Below are positions 20,926 to 29,194 of a stretch of 33,633 nt of DNA, in pieces. The stretch is from assembly GCA_035552395.1 (NCBI GenBank), contig DASZLL010000091.1, positions 1 through 33,633 on the forward strand, given 5' to 3'. Under the pieces are notes generated by a model. It saw only the letters and a program-made list of their open reading frames with translations. It was not told the DNA's origin and searched no databases. This stretch comes from Bog-473 sp035552395 (GTDB lineage: Bacteria; Actinomycetota; Acidimicrobiia; Acidimicrobiales; RAAP-2). The first letter of the stretch is position 1; the number at the start of each line of letters is the position of its first letter. A program made the translations under genes and the position numbers.

Positions 20926-22652
20926 ACCTTCTTCCGGTGCCGCGGACCCTCGAGCTGAGCGGTGACACCGTGCCCGGCCGGCCGGCGAACCGGCGCCGGG
21001 ACTCCTCGCTGCGGCCGCAGGGCTATGAGCTGCACATTGGCCCCGACACCATGGAGCTCGCGGCGGCGGACGACGCCGGGTTCTTCTACGGCGAGATCAC
21101 GCTGGCACAGCTGGCGGCCCAGCACGATGGTGCCCTCCCTGCGGGTGTCGTGCGGGACTATCCCGATCTCCCCGTACGCGGTGTCATGTTGGACATCTCG
21201 CGCGACAAGGTGCCGACAACAGCCTCGCTCCACGCGCTGATCGACCGGCTCGCCTCGCTGAAGGTCAACCAGCTGCAGCTGTACTCGGAACACACGTTCG
21301 CCTACCGTAATCATCAAGAAGTCCACGTGGCGGCAAGCCCACTCGACGCCGAGGAGATCCTCGCGCTTGATGCCTATTGCCGCGAACGCCACGTCGAGCT
21401 GGTGCCGAACCAGAACTGCTTAGGCCACATGAACCGCTGGCTGGCCCAAGAGCGCTATCGGCCACTCGCCATCGCGCTCGACGGGTTCACCGATCCCTAC
21501 GGCATCACCCGAGCCCCGATGACCATCGAGCCAAATGATCCGCACTCGCTCGAGCTGGTCCGCGAGTTGCTGGCCGAACTGCTCCCCTTGTTCACGAGCC
21601 GCCGCGTCCATGTTGGGTTGGACGAAGCTTGGGAGCTTCCACCCGAGCGCATCGACGACTTCTTGTCATGGGCCTCCACACTGCGCGGGCTTCCCGAGCT
21701 CGAAGGTCGCGAGATGCTGATGTGGGGTGACATGGTGTCGGGCCAGGCCGACTTGGTGGCCCGACTTCCCGCCGGCGTAACCGTGTGCGAGTGGGGCTAC
21801 GACGACTGGTATCCCTTCGACGAGCGCTGCGCCGTCTTGGCTGAAGCGGGGATTCCGTTCTGGGTCGCGCCCGGCACCTCGAGCTGGATGAGCATCCTCG
21901 GCCGCGTGACCAACGCCCGCACCACCTGCCAACGCGCCGCCGGGGCCGCCATTGCGTACGGAGCAACCGGCTACCTGAACACCGACTGGGGCGACCTCGG
22001 CCACCTGCAGCAACCGGTGATCAGCGAGCCCGGCTTTGCCTACGGCGCCGCCGTGTCGTGGTGCCTCGAATCGAATCAGAACCTCGATCTGGGGGCGGCG
22101 CTCTCGGCCCATGTCTTCCACGACGCCAGCGGCAACCTGGCCGAAGCCGTCCTTTCGCTCGGTGATGCCCATCGGCTCGTGACGCCGCAATTCCCGAACA
22201 TGTCCACCCTCGTGATGAACCTCTACTACCCGCAGCTGCCGGTGGGCCGGGGACTCACCAAGGGACTGGTCGCAGGCGAGCTCGACGAGGTTACGCGGTG
22301 CTTCGAGGCCGCCCGCGTCGCGGCCGCCGCGTCACAGCCCGAACGGGCGGACGGTGCACTCCTACGGGACGAAGTGGCGTTCAGCATCGACCTGGTCTCC
22401 CTCGTGCTCAAGGACGCCCGGGCACGACTGCGCGGAGACGGATTCCTCGGCTCGGTTCCACACGAGCTGCGGGCCAGTCTTGGCACCGAGCTTGACGAAC
22501 TCACGGATCGCTACCGCGACCTGTGGCTCTCGAACAACCGTCGCGGCGGGCTCGACGACAGCGTCGGCTGGCTCACCAACCTTCGTCAGGCCTACGAGAC
22601 GGGTCGGCCCAACCCGATCTGGGGTGGCATCCGATTGCCGACGCGCGACTAG
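20922..22652 (+). CDS. GH20-like glycoside hydrolase (beta-N-acetylhexosaminidase family)
   Basis: A 576-residue protein. The N-terminal part (about 1-80) has the GH20b-like 'QGYELHIGPDTMELAAADDAGFFYGEITLAQL', and the barrel starts at 'DYPDLPVRGVMLDISRDKVPT' (79-99), then 'VNQLQLYSEHTF' and 'VELVPNQNCLGHMNRWL'. The catalytic pair is Asp234-Glu235 in 'HVGLDEAWEL': Asp assists the substrate's N-acetyl group and Glu is acid/base. GH20 enzymes remove terminal N-acetylglucosamine or -galactosamine. There is no signal peptide, so it should work in the cytosol on imported oligosaccharides or glycoconjugates. The helical tail (about 430-576) is not typical of GH20 and carries Trp/Tyr-rich segments. 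Start overlaps the GNAT stop by 4 nt. Confidence 0.87.
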   Translation: MNLLPVPRTLELSGDTVPGRPANRRRDSSLRPQGYELHIGPDTMELAAADDAGFFYGEITLAQLAAQHDGALPAGVVRDYPDLPVRGVMLDISRDKVPTTASLHALIDRLASLKVNQLQLYSEHTFAYRNHQEVHVAASPLDAEEILALDAYCRERHVELVPNQNCLGHMNRWLAQERYRPLAIALDGFTDPYGITRAPMTIEPNDPHSLELVRELLAELLPLFTSRRVHVGLDEAWELPPERIDDFLSWASTLRGLPELEGREMLMWGDMVSGQADLVARLPAGVTVCEWGYDDWYPFDERCAVLAEAGIPFWVAPGTSSWMSILGRVTNARTTCQRAAGAAIAYGATGYLNTDWGDLGHLQQPVISEPGFAYGAAVSWCLESNQNLDLGAALSAHVFHDASGNLAEAVLSLGDAHRLVTPQFPNMSTLVMNLYYPQLPVGRGLTKGLVAGELDEVTRCFEAARVAAAASQPERADGALLRDEVAFSIDLVSLVLKDARARLRGDGFLGSVPHELRASLGTELDELTDRYRDLWLSNNRRGGLDDSVGWLTNLRQAYETGRPNPIWGGIRLPTRD

Positions 22653-22663
22653 CACGACACCGC

Positions 22664-22679
22664 GCAACTTTATCGTTGC
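22664..22679 (+). terminator. Weak hairpin after the GH20-like gene
   Basis: GCAAC-TTTATC-GTTGC, a 5-bp stem 11 nt past the stop codon. The remaining gap to 22798 is somewhat AT-richer and holds no gene or clear -10 box. Confidence 0.25.
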
Positions 22680-22798
22680 CTTGCGAACGGGCGTTTCTGT
22701 CGGTTCTTGGCGCGTTCTCACGGCAAACCCACGTGAGACTCACCGGGTTCCAATGTCGCCCCAAGTTCGAGCCAAAATTCGTTTGTTAGCCCATCCAG

Positions 22799-23983
22799 GT
22801 GGAAGAACGTGAGCAGGGTGACGATGCACCTCGTCGCCTGGGCCATCGCCCTGCACTCGACGGGATCCGCGGCATCGCGTGGGGGATCGTCTTCTGCTCG
22901 CACGCCTTCGTGCTCCCTCTGGCCATCGGCCAGTCAGGCATGTTCGTCTTCTTCGCACTGAGCGGCTTCCTCATCACCGGTCTGCTCGTCGGGGAGCACT
23001 TCCGAACCGGAGGCGTCTCCCTCACCAATTTCTTCGCCCGCCGAGCGTTGCGGCTGCTGCCTGCACTGGTCTTCTTCCTCGCGGGATGGCTCCTCGTCGT
23101 CCTGGCGACCCGAGGAACCGCGCCGTGGACGACCACGGTGCCGGGCGGCATCGCAGGAACGGGCACCTCACCGTGGTCCGCGTTCGAAGGGGCGGGGGCG
23201 GCCCTGCTCTACGTCACAAATTGGGCTGAGATCTGGGACTGGTTCACCGGCTACGTCCCGCTTGGCCATCTGTGGTCCCTCGCGGTCGAGGAGCAGTTCT
23301 ACCTGCTCTGGTCGCCGTTGGCGGTGCTCCTGCTCTGGCGTCGTGGTCGGGCCGCCGTGGGGTGGGCGGCGGCGATCGCGGCACTGGCGTCGTTCGTCGA
23401 CGTCGCGTTGCGAAGTCACGCCGCGCTCACCCTGCGCATCGACATGAGTTCGGATACTCGGGCCGGGGCATTCTTGGTCGGCGCCGCGCTCGCCGTTGCG
23501 TGGTCCCGGCGGGCGCGCTGGTTGCGCGTCGTCGAGGCAGGAGGGGGGCGCTTTGCCATCGCCGGCTCCCTCCTCGTGCTTGGTTGGGGCTCTTGGGTCT
23601 TCGACCAAAAGGTCTCGGTCGTTTTGTTTATGACGACATGGGTCGCGGTGTCGGTGGCCGCTGGGCTGTTGGTGGTGGCGTACCTGGGCGACGCGACGGC
23701 CTCGCGCCACGGCATGGTGCACTCGCCGGTCGCTACCTACGTGGGCCGTCGCTCGTACGGCCTCTACCTGTGGCACTACGTCTGGCTCACGTGGCTGGCC
23801 GGCCTCGGCCTGTTCGGGGTCCCGCTGGCGCTCGTCGCGACCTTCGCGGCCGCCGAGGTCTCGTGGCGCCTGGTGGAACGGCCCGCTCTCGGTTTGAAGC
23901 GGCGATTCACTTCGATCCCGGCGATGGAGGCGGCCGTGGAACGAACCCCCACCGAGAAGCCGCTCGCCGAGGTCGCAGCGTGA
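22799..23983 (+). CDS. Acyltransferase 3 family membrane protein (OafA-like)
   Basis: A 394-residue integral membrane protein with about ten hydrophobic segments. Family signatures are RPALDGIRGIAW (17-28), a His in 'FCSHAFVLP' (the conserved catalytic His of helix 1), 'FFALSGFLITGLL', 'FFARRALRLLPAL' and 'GHLWSLAVEEQFYLLWSP'. The end has 'YVGRRSYGLYLWHY' and 'SWRLVERPAL'. These proteins O-acylate sugars of lipopolysaccharide, peptidoglycan, antibiotics or glycolipids at the membrane. The short C-terminal tail has no SGNH domain. The start is uncertain: GTG 22799 is the longest and lacks a strong ribosome site. It follows the glycosidase by 146 bp and is probably a separate transcript. Confidence 0.88.
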   Translation: MEEREQGDDAPRRLGHRPALDGIRGIAWGIVFCSHAFVLPLAIGQSGMFVFFALSGFLITGLLVGEHFRTGGVSLTNFFARRALRLLPALVFFLAGWLLVVLATRGTAPWTTTVPGGIAGTGTSPWSAFEGAGAALLYVTNWAEIWDWFTGYVPLGHLWSLAVEEQFYLLWSPLAVLLLWRRGRAAVGWAAAIAALASFVDVALRSHAALTLRIDMSSDTRAGAFLVGAALAVAWSRRARWLRVVEAGGGRFAIAGSLLVLGWGSWVFDQKVSVVLFMTTWVAVSVAAGLLVVAYLGDATASRHGMVHSPVATYVGRRSYGLYLWHYVWLTWLAGLGLFGVPLALVATFAAAEVSWRLVERPALGLKRRFTSIPAMEAAVERTPTEKPLAEVAA

Positions 23984-24014
23984 GCGTGCCGGGCTCAATC
24001 CTCGTCCTAGCGGC

Positions 24015-24152
24015 TCAGGCGGCCTGCTCGCCCTTCCCGTCCGAGGCGCCGTCCCCATCGTCGTCGTCAGCCTCGTAGCAATCCCACGAGCAGTAGCCCG
24101 CGATCCGAGGAGACGCCGGATGGAACCGGCAGCGGCTGCACAGCGTCTCCAT
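24015..24152 (-). CDS. Small zinc-ribbon-like protein
   Basis: A 45-residue reading from ATG 24152, with a good ribosome site (GCGAGG, 6 nt upstream); the frame is open back to GTG 24221 (68 residues). It carries CxxC and CxxxC (Cys5, Cys8, Cys21, Cys25 from the ATG), a plausible single zinc site, followed by an acidic tail of Asp/Glu/Gly. I do not recognise the family. Such small zinc-knuckle proteins are common in actinobacteria and may bind nucleic acid or a protein partner. It lies between the acyltransferase (convergent) and a structured stretch. The real start and whether it is expressed are uncertain. Confidence 0.5.
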   Translation of the reverse strand: METLCSRCRFHPASPRIAGYCSWDCYEADDDDGDGASDGKGEQAA

Positions 24153-24285
24153 TGTGTTCCTCGCTTTCTGGATGTTGGCTTCGTTCTTCGTCACGTCGAT
24201 CCGTTCGTTGGTCAGGTTCACACGTCATTCCAAGCACCACCTGGTGCAGAGCTGCGTCTCGGCTGGATGTGTCACCAAATGCAAA

Positions 24286-24314
24286 GAGCCGCTCCCCTGC
24301 TCGGGAAGCGGCTC
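24286..24314 (-). terminator. Strong hairpin, probable minus-strand terminator
   Basis: On the minus strand GAGCCGCT (bulged T) CCC, loop of 6, GGG AGCGGCTC: 11 base pairs with one bulge, followed by TTTGCATTTGG. This is the best intrinsic-terminator shape in the window and fits a short transcript coming from the right. Confidence 0.55.
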
Positions 24315-24355
24315 CTCAACGTCGGGGACTTTGTGTCGTCCTTCCTACGTTGAGG
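24314..24355. repeat. 9-bp inverted repeat
   Basis: CCTCAACGT (24314-24322) and ACGTTGAGG (24347-24355), perfect, separated by 24 nt. It adjoins the terminator hairpin and includes the stop codon of the small ORF at 24345. Together these could form a structured RNA 3' end. Confidence 0.6.
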
Positions 24356-24488
24356 CCACCTCCCAAGAGCTCAGCTTGGGGATTCCGTAGATCTGTACCT
24401 CGGGCATGGCAGCACGCGGCTGACCGAGGGGCTTGGTCCCTCCGTGCAGACACGCGGTTACCCGGTTGATCGCCGTGTGCGAACTCAT
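24345..24488 (-). CDS. Possible 47-residue small protein (or small RNA)
   Basis: ATG 24488 to TAG 24345, encoding 47 residues with no recognisable family; the second half reads 'MPEVQIYGIPKLSSWEVAST'. Support is contextual: a consensus -10 box (TATACT) 9 nt upstream, and a terminator shortly after the stop. The unit from promoter to terminator is only about 210 nt. The transcript may instead be a small RNA, as it has several internal inverted repeats. There is no ribosome site, so translation would be leaderless. Confidence 0.35.
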   Translation of the reverse strand: MSSHTAINRVTACLHGGTKPLGQPRAAMPEVQIYGIPKLSSWEVAST

Positions 24489-24497
24489 GATGCGCCA

Positions 24498-24503
24498 AGT
24501 ATA
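24498..24503 (-). promoter_or_regulatory. Consensus -10 box TATACT
   Basis: TATACT on the minus strand, the closest match to TATAAT in the window, 9 nt before ATG 24488. No -35 is evident 16-18 bp upstream. Confidence 0.45.
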
Positions 24504-24734
24504 CGGAGCGCGCGCACCGTGGTTGGACGCGCCATCGGCAAACTCTGGGCGATTCCTGAAGAGTTCATCGGCGCGTCACCTTCACCTGTCCAGATACACA
24601 GCTGAAGTCGACGTGGAGGGCCAGGAAGTCGGTCCTCTCCATGGCGAGCTCGGGCGCCAACGCTCCCAGCGGGCCCTAGGCAACGCCCTACAACCGTCCC
24701 AGGCCCAGCCCAGGTGCATCGGAGTTTCCCGTCG

Positions 24735-24740
24735 TACCGT
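24735..24740 (+). promoter_or_regulatory. -10 box, leaderless start of the Tat lipoprotein gene
   Basis: TACCGT followed by 7 nt and ATG 24748; no ribosome site. Supports this ATG over the open frame that extends 105 codons further upstream. Confidence 0.5.
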
Positions 24741-24747
24741 CGACTCG

Positions 24748-26244
24748 ATGCCCGCAAAGAACCAAGATGGAGCCACGAACACGAGAGAATTCGGCCACGT
24801 CGGCCCGCTCGGCGCCCGGCATTCGCGGCGTGAGTTCCTCGTCCTGGCCGGCGGGGTGGCGGCCGGCGCCACGTTGGCCGCGGCGTGTGGCAGCTCAACC
24901 CCCGCGACGTCGACCGCTCCGACGATGGCTACCTATCACTCGCGGCCCGATCTCAAGCCGACCCTGATCGAGGTGCGCCGAGGATCGGGGAACCCTGGCT
25001 CCGGCCATATCTGCGTCACGCCGTCAGGACCGTTGCTGGTCGATGATGGCGGCAACCCGGTGTGGATACAGCCGGTCACGCACGCATCGACCAACTTCCG
25101 GGTGCAGACCCTCAACGATCAACCCGTGCTCTCGTGGTGGGAGGGCGAGGTCGCGTCCTACGGTGTGGGCATCAGTGGCGAATACGTCGTGATGGACAGC
25201 TCCTATCGCAAATTGATGACAGTGCGAGCCAAGAACGGACTGGTCGCCGATCTACACGAGTTCCTTATCACGGGCGGATCGATCGCCTACTTCACCGCCT
25301 ACCGGAGCTATACGGCCGACTTACGGGCTGTCGGCGGTCCCCGGAGCGGGAAGGCCCTGGATGCAATGATTCAGGGCATCGACCTGAACACCGGGACGCT
25401 CGTGTTCGACTGGAGCAGCGCCCAGCACATCGGTTTCTCCGAGTCGTACCAGAAGTACTCAGATAGCGCGCCCTTTGACCCCGTCCACGTGAACTCCGTC
25501 GACATCACGCCCGACGGCAAACTCCTCGTATCGGCGCGCAATACATGGACCGTCTACAAGGTGGACCCGGCGACCGGAGAGATCATCTGGCGGCTCGGTG
25601 GCAAGAAGAGTGACTTCGCTCTCGGCCCCGGGGTTCGCTTCGCCTGGCAGCACGACGCGCGGACCCACGCCGACGGGACGATCACGCTCTTCGACGACGA
25701 GGGTGACCCGCCGGAAGCGAAGCAGTCGCGCGGCCTCAGCTTGACGGTCGACGAGACGGCGAAGACAGCTGAACTAAAGGCGCAATACTTCCACCCGGGC
25801 CAGACCTTGCTCGCCGGCAGTCAAGGCAGCTTGCAGGTTCTGCCCGCCGGAGACGTCGTGATCGGTTGGGGCGCCGAGCCCTATTTCACGGAGCTGCAGC
25901 ACGACGGCACCTTGGTGCTGGACGGGAAGTTCGCGATCGGCACGTCGTACCGAGCGTTCAAGTTCGACTGGACAGGGCGACCCACGGACAAACCCGCCGT
26001 CGCCGCCACGAAGTCGTCGTCGGGCCGCGCCACCGTCTATGTCTCATGGAACGGATCCACCGAAACGGCCGGCTGGCGCCTGCTCGCCGGGCGCTCGGCT
26101 AGCAGCCTGGCGGCCCTGCGCGAAGTACGGCGGAACGGCTTCGAAACGTCGATCGCTGTCCCCGCCGGGGTCAGCCATGTGGCGGTGGCGGCGCTCGATG
26201 CATCCGGTGCGGTGCTAGCGGTGTCGCCGACGATCGGCCTGTGA
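24748..26244 (+). CDS. Tat-exported lipoprotein of the arylsulfotransferase (ASST) family
   Basis: A 498-residue protein. The N-terminus has a twin-arginine motif SRREFL (26-31), a hydrophobic stretch and a lipobox LAAAC with Cys47, so it should be folded in the cytosol, exported by Tat and lipid-anchored. A Ser/Thr/Pro linker follows. The body is a beta-propeller with blades such as 'LLVDDGGNPVWIQPV', 'GIDLNTGTLVFDWSS', 'VDITPDGKLLVSARNTWTVYKVDPATGEIIWRLGG' and the family hallmark 'FAWQHDARTHADGTITLFDDEG'. PQQ/ASST propellers of this group include aryl sulfotransferases, but many members have unknown activity. A final fibronectin-like segment ('ATVYVSWNGSTETAGWRLLAG') ends the protein. Exported sulfo-transfer or oxidoreduction is possible; not proven. 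Confidence 0.85.
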   Translation: MPAKNQDGATNTREFGHVGPLGARHSRREFLVLAGGVAAGATLAAACGSSTPATSTAPTMATYHSRPDLKPTLIEVRRGSGNPGSGHICVTPSGPLLVDDGGNPVWIQPVTHASTNFRVQTLNDQPVLSWWEGEVASYGVGISGEYVVMDSSYRKLMTVRAKNGLVADLHEFLITGGSIAYFTAYRSYTADLRAVGGPRSGKALDAMIQGIDLNTGTLVFDWSSAQHIGFSESYQKYSDSAPFDPVHVNSVDITPDGKLLVSARNTWTVYKVDPATGEIIWRLGGKKSDFALGPGVRFAWQHDARTHADGTITLFDDEGDPPEAKQSRGLSLTVDETAKTAELKAQYFHPGQTLLAGSQGSLQVLPAGDVVIGWGAEPYFTELQHDGTLVLDGKFAIGTSYRAFKFDWTGRPTDKPAVAATKSSSGRATVYVSWNGSTETAGWRLLAGRSASSLAALREVRRNGFETSIAVPAGVSHVAVAALDASGAVLAVSPTIGL

Positions 26245-26246
26245 GC

Positions 26247-26260
26247 GACGCTCGGGCGTC
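26247..26260. terminator. Small hairpin between convergent genes
   Basis: GACGC-TCGG-GCGTC, 5-bp stem with a 4-nt loop in the 31-bp gap between two convergent stop codons. Could serve both directions; weak. Confidence 0.3.
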
Positions 26261-26275
26261 TCGGAGGCTGCGCGC

Positions 26276-27817
26276 TCAGCTGGCGGTGGCGGCGAGCCGG
26301 GCCCGCAGTTCGGGCTTAATCACCTTGCCGGTCGGATTGCGAGGCAGAGCGTCGAGGAAGACGAACTCACGGGGTACCTTGTAGTCGGCCAGCTGCGCGA
26401 GTCCGAACGTCCGCAGCTCGTCGGGCGTGGCCGTCACGTCGGGCTGGAGGACCACGAACGCAACGACGTCCTCACCGAGCACCGGGTGCGGGGCGCCGAC
26501 TACGGCGACCTCCTTGACCGCCTCGTGCTGGACGAGGGCGTGCTCGACGTCGGTGGCGTGCACGTTGTTGCCGCCCCGGATGATGACGTCCTTGGAGCGG
26601 CCGACTATGTAGAGGTAGCCGTCGGCGTCGAGCTTGCCGAGGTCGCCCGTGATGAGCCAGCCGTCGTGCCACGTCTCGGCCGTGGCCTCAGGATCGTTGT
26701 AGTACTCGCGCAGTCGGCCCGGCATCTGCAGGCGCACCTCGCCCACCTCGTCGGCCGGGAGCGCGGCACCGTGGTCGTCGACGATCTGGACGACGGCCGG
26801 CGGCGCGATCTGGCCCACCGAACCGGGGCGCTTGACCGCCTCCCCCTGGGGCATGACGCAGTAGGCGGAGCCCGCCTCTGTCATGCCGTAGTTGTTGGAG
26901 ACGAGGGCGTCGGGCATCTTGGCCTGCAGACGCTCCACGACGTACGGCGCCAGCGGCGCGCTGCCGACCGAGCACATGGTCACCGACGAGAGGTCGGCCT
27001 CGTCGAAGCCTGGGTGGTCGAGGAGCAGGTGCGCCATTGCCGGGACGAGGAAGACGGCGACGGGTCGTTCCTCCTTGACGACGCGCAGCCAGCGGTCGGC
27101 GTCGAAGCGCGGCTGGTAGATGACCTGGAGGCCGAGCTTCATCGGCGTATAGACGAGTGCGATGCCGGCGAAGGTGAACAGCGGGCTGGCGTGCAGCCAG
27201 CCGCCGCCCGTCCAGTTGGGGTCGACGGCACCGATCATGGACCCGTTCGAGTGGCGAACGGCGACGCCCTTGGGCCGCCCCGTCGTACCCGACGTGTAGA
27301 GGATGTCGGCCAGGTCGTCGGACTTCCGAGGGGCTTGGAACGGGGAGCGGTCGCCCGTGATGGCGTCCTCCCAGGCGAGGACGGGTACGGCGGCGCCAGG
27401 CGGGAGCGGCACGGTGGATCCCGCCGCGCCGGCGTCGATCAGGCAAGCGAGGCGGGTACCCCCCGATTCGAGATCGGCCGCGACGAGGTCGCCGGCCGCC
27501 ACGACGGCGGCGGCGCCGGAATGGGCCAGGACGTGGACCACCTCGGCGGGAGCGAGGCGCGGGTTCATGGGGACGGCGACGCCTCCGGCCCGGTGGGCCG
27601 CCGAGTACGAGACCAACCAGCGCAGCGCATGCTCGGGCTGGAGGTGGATGCCGACCCGGCCGCCGGGCTCGAGGCCGGCGTCGAGGAGGCGGCGGGCGAG
27701 TGCGTTGGCGGCGCCGTCCCACTCGGCGAAGGTGATGGCGCCGACGTCGACCACGCTGAAGGCGGTCTGGTCACCGAATTCGGTGGCCATTTGGCCCAGA
27801 TGCTCGTCCATCAACAC
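26276..27817 (-). CDS. Acyl-CoA ligase / AMP-binding synthetase
   Basis: A 513-residue ANL-superfamily enzyme. The P-loop YTSGTTGRPKG is at 174-184, then 'NNYGMTEAGSAYC' (A5), 'GWLITGDLGKLDADGYLYIVGRSKDVIIRGG' (A7-A8) and the catalytic Lys498 in 'NPTGKVIK' (A10). It activates a carboxylic acid to the acyl-adenylate and then the CoA thioester in the cytosol. Length and motifs fit medium/long-chain fatty or aromatic acid ligases (FadD-like); chain length cannot be fixed. GTG 27817 is chosen because GGGGGA is 7 nt upstream; ATG 27811 is an alternative. It is divergent from the thiolase gene, and the shared gap contains a near-match of the CTGAC-N6-GTCAG palindrome. The pair would activate and then cleave acyl chains. 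Confidence 0.92.
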   Translation of the reverse strand: MLMDEHLGQMATEFGDQTAFSVVDVGAITFAEWDGAANALARRLLDAGLEPGGRVGIHLQPEHALRWLVSYSAAHRAGGVAVPMNPRLAPAEVVHVLAHSGAAAVVAAGDLVAADLESGGTRLACLIDAGAAGSTVPLPPGAAVPVLAWEDAITGDRSPFQAPRKSDDLADILYTSGTTGRPKGVAVRHSNGSMIGAVDPNWTGGGWLHASPLFTFAGIALVYTPMKLGLQVIYQPRFDADRWLRVVKEERPVAVFLVPAMAHLLLDHPGFDEADLSSVTMCSVGSAPLAPYVVERLQAKMPDALVSNNYGMTEAGSAYCVMPQGEAVKRPGSVGQIAPPAVVQIVDDHGAALPADEVGEVRLQMPGRLREYYNDPEATAETWHDGWLITGDLGKLDADGYLYIVGRSKDVIIRGGNNVHATDVEHALVQHEAVKEVAVVGAPHPVLGEDVVAFVVLQPDVTATPDELRTFGLAQLADYKVPREFVFLDALPRNPTGKVIKPELRARLAATAS

Positions 27818-27861
27818 GAAGCGGTCCCCCGGGAGGCTGAGTCAGGCGGCGGCGCGGAAAG

Positions 27862-27877
27862 TTGACGCCGACGTCAG
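27862..27877. promoter_or_regulatory. Near-match of the CTGAC-N6-GTCAG operator
   Basis: TTGAC-GCCGAC-GTCAG, one mismatch from the palindrome, in the 173-bp divergent region between the acyl-CoA ligase and the thiolase. A related CTGA-G-TCAG element is close by at 27837-27845. No clear -10 boxes are seen in this gap. Confidence 0.4.
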
Positions 27878-27990
27878 GTTGGTTGCAGCATGGCCGATGC
27901 GCTCCCAGGGGTCAATCCGGGGGGTGACCACCGACTTTGTTGCCTGCGGGACGCCGCCGCCGGGCACGACCAGGAAGAGGAACCCCTGCC

Positions 27991-29178
27991 ATGACCGAGG
28001 CCACTGACGCCGTCATCGTCGCCGCCACCCGCACCCCGATCGGGCGATCCGGGCGCAGCCTGGCCGGGCTGAGCCTCCACGACATCGGGCTGCAGACGCT
28101 CGCCGGCGTCATCGCCGCCGCCGGGTTGGACCCAGCCGACATCGACGACCTGATCGTGGGCGAGGTCCTCCAGGGGGGTGGCGACACGGCGCGCTACCTC
28201 GCTAACGCGCTGGGCCTCCCGCCCGACACGCCGGGCGGCGCGGTGCAGCGCCAGTGCGCCACCGGGATGATGGCGGTGCAAGAGGCGGCGGCCCACATCC
28301 GCTCGGGCATGGCCGACGTCGTGATCGCCGGGGGCGTGGAGACCATGACCCGCGGGCCGATGCTCTTCGAGAAGTCGGCGCGCCCCTTCGGCGGCGTGGA
28401 GCGCTGGATGCCGCCCAGCCACCCGAGCACGCCGGACGCGCCGAACACGAACATGCTGATCACCGTCGGCGAGAACACGGCGAACGAGTGCGGCATCACG
28501 CGCGAGGAGTCTGACTTCTGGTCATACCATTCGAACCGGCGGGCCGTGGCGGCGACCGAGGACGGCCGCTTCGCCGAAGAGATCGTGCCCGTGACGGTGC
28601 CGGCCGGGCGCGGTGAGACGGTGACGGTGCGCGTGGACGAGCACCCCCGGGCCGACACGACGCTCGAGAAGCTGGCGGCGCTGCCAGTGCTGTCGGGGCC
28701 GGGCGGACAGGTGACGGCCGGCAACTCGTCGGGCATCGCTGACGGGGGCGCCGCCCTGGTCGTCACGTCGCGTGCCTACGCAGAGGCGCACGGGATGGCC
28801 GCGCTGGCGACGGTGCGGTCGTGGAACTCTTGCGGGATCGAGCCCGGACGCACCGGGCTGGCCCCGACGATCTGCGTGCCGCGGGCGCTGAACAAGGCCG
28901 GCCTGACCGAGTCCGACGTCGACCTGGTCGAGATCAACGAGGCGTTCGCCACCATGGCCGTCGCCTGCTCACGCAAGCTCGGCTTCTCCCACGACATCGT
29001 CAACGTGAACGGCGGCGCCGTGGGGATGGGACACCCGATCGCGGCGTCGGGGGCGCGCATCCTGGTCACGTTGATCCACGAGCTGCGCCGGCGCGGCGGT
29101 GGTATCGGGGTCGGCACGCTGTGCGCCGGTGGCGGCATGGGCTCGGCCACCGTCGTGGAGGTGCACCCGCCGGAGTAG
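27991..29178 (+). CDS. Acetyl-CoA acyltransferase (thiolase II type)
   Basis: A 395-residue classical thiolase. It begins 'AVIVAATRTPIGRSGRSLAG' and has the nucleophile Cys89 in 'QRQCATGM'. Near the C-terminus come 'EINEAFATMAV', the base His in 'NGGAVGMGHPIAASGARI', and the second active Cys in 'GTLCAGGGMGSA'. All four catalytic loops are intact, so degradative cleavage of 3-oxoacyl-CoA (last step of beta-oxidation) or acetoacetyl-CoA synthesis is expected. ATG 27991 has an AGGAAGAGG ribosome site. The upstream frame (from 27937) lacks family character. It is divergent from the acyl-CoA ligase. Unlike the SCP2-type thiolase at 15.5 kb, this one has no DUF35 partner. Confidence 0.94.
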   Translation: MTEATDAVIVAATRTPIGRSGRSLAGLSLHDIGLQTLAGVIAAAGLDPADIDDLIVGEVLQGGGDTARYLANALGLPPDTPGGAVQRQCATGMMAVQEAAAHIRSGMADVVIAGGVETMTRGPMLFEKSARPFGGVERWMPPSHPSTPDAPNTNMLITVGENTANECGITREESDFWSYHSNRRAVAATEDGRFAEEIVPVTVPAGRGETVTVRVDEHPRADTTLEKLAALPVLSGPGGQVTAGNSSGIADGGAALVVTSRAYAEAHGMAALATVRSWNSCGIEPGRTGLAPTICVPRALNKAGLTESDVDLVEINEAFATMAVACSRKLGFSHDIVNVNGGAVGMGHPIAASGARILVTLIHELRRRGGGIGVGTLCAGGGMGSATVVEVHPPE

Positions 29179-29194
29179 TCGTGATTCGCTTCGC

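Noticed and set aside
24316..24498. 60-codon frame with TTG start on the minus strand
   Set aside because: The 47-codon frame in another phase has an ATG and better promoter spacing; neither is certain.
24230..24500. Riboswitch (c-di-AMP, cobalamin) or T-box
   Set aside because: Several hairpins exist, but I cannot place the conserved cores of these classes and no fitting gene follows.
24433..24747. N-terminal extension of the ASST-family protein
   Set aside because: It would bury the Tat signal 105 residues inside the protein; ATG 24748 has a leaderless promoter and puts the signal at the N-terminus.
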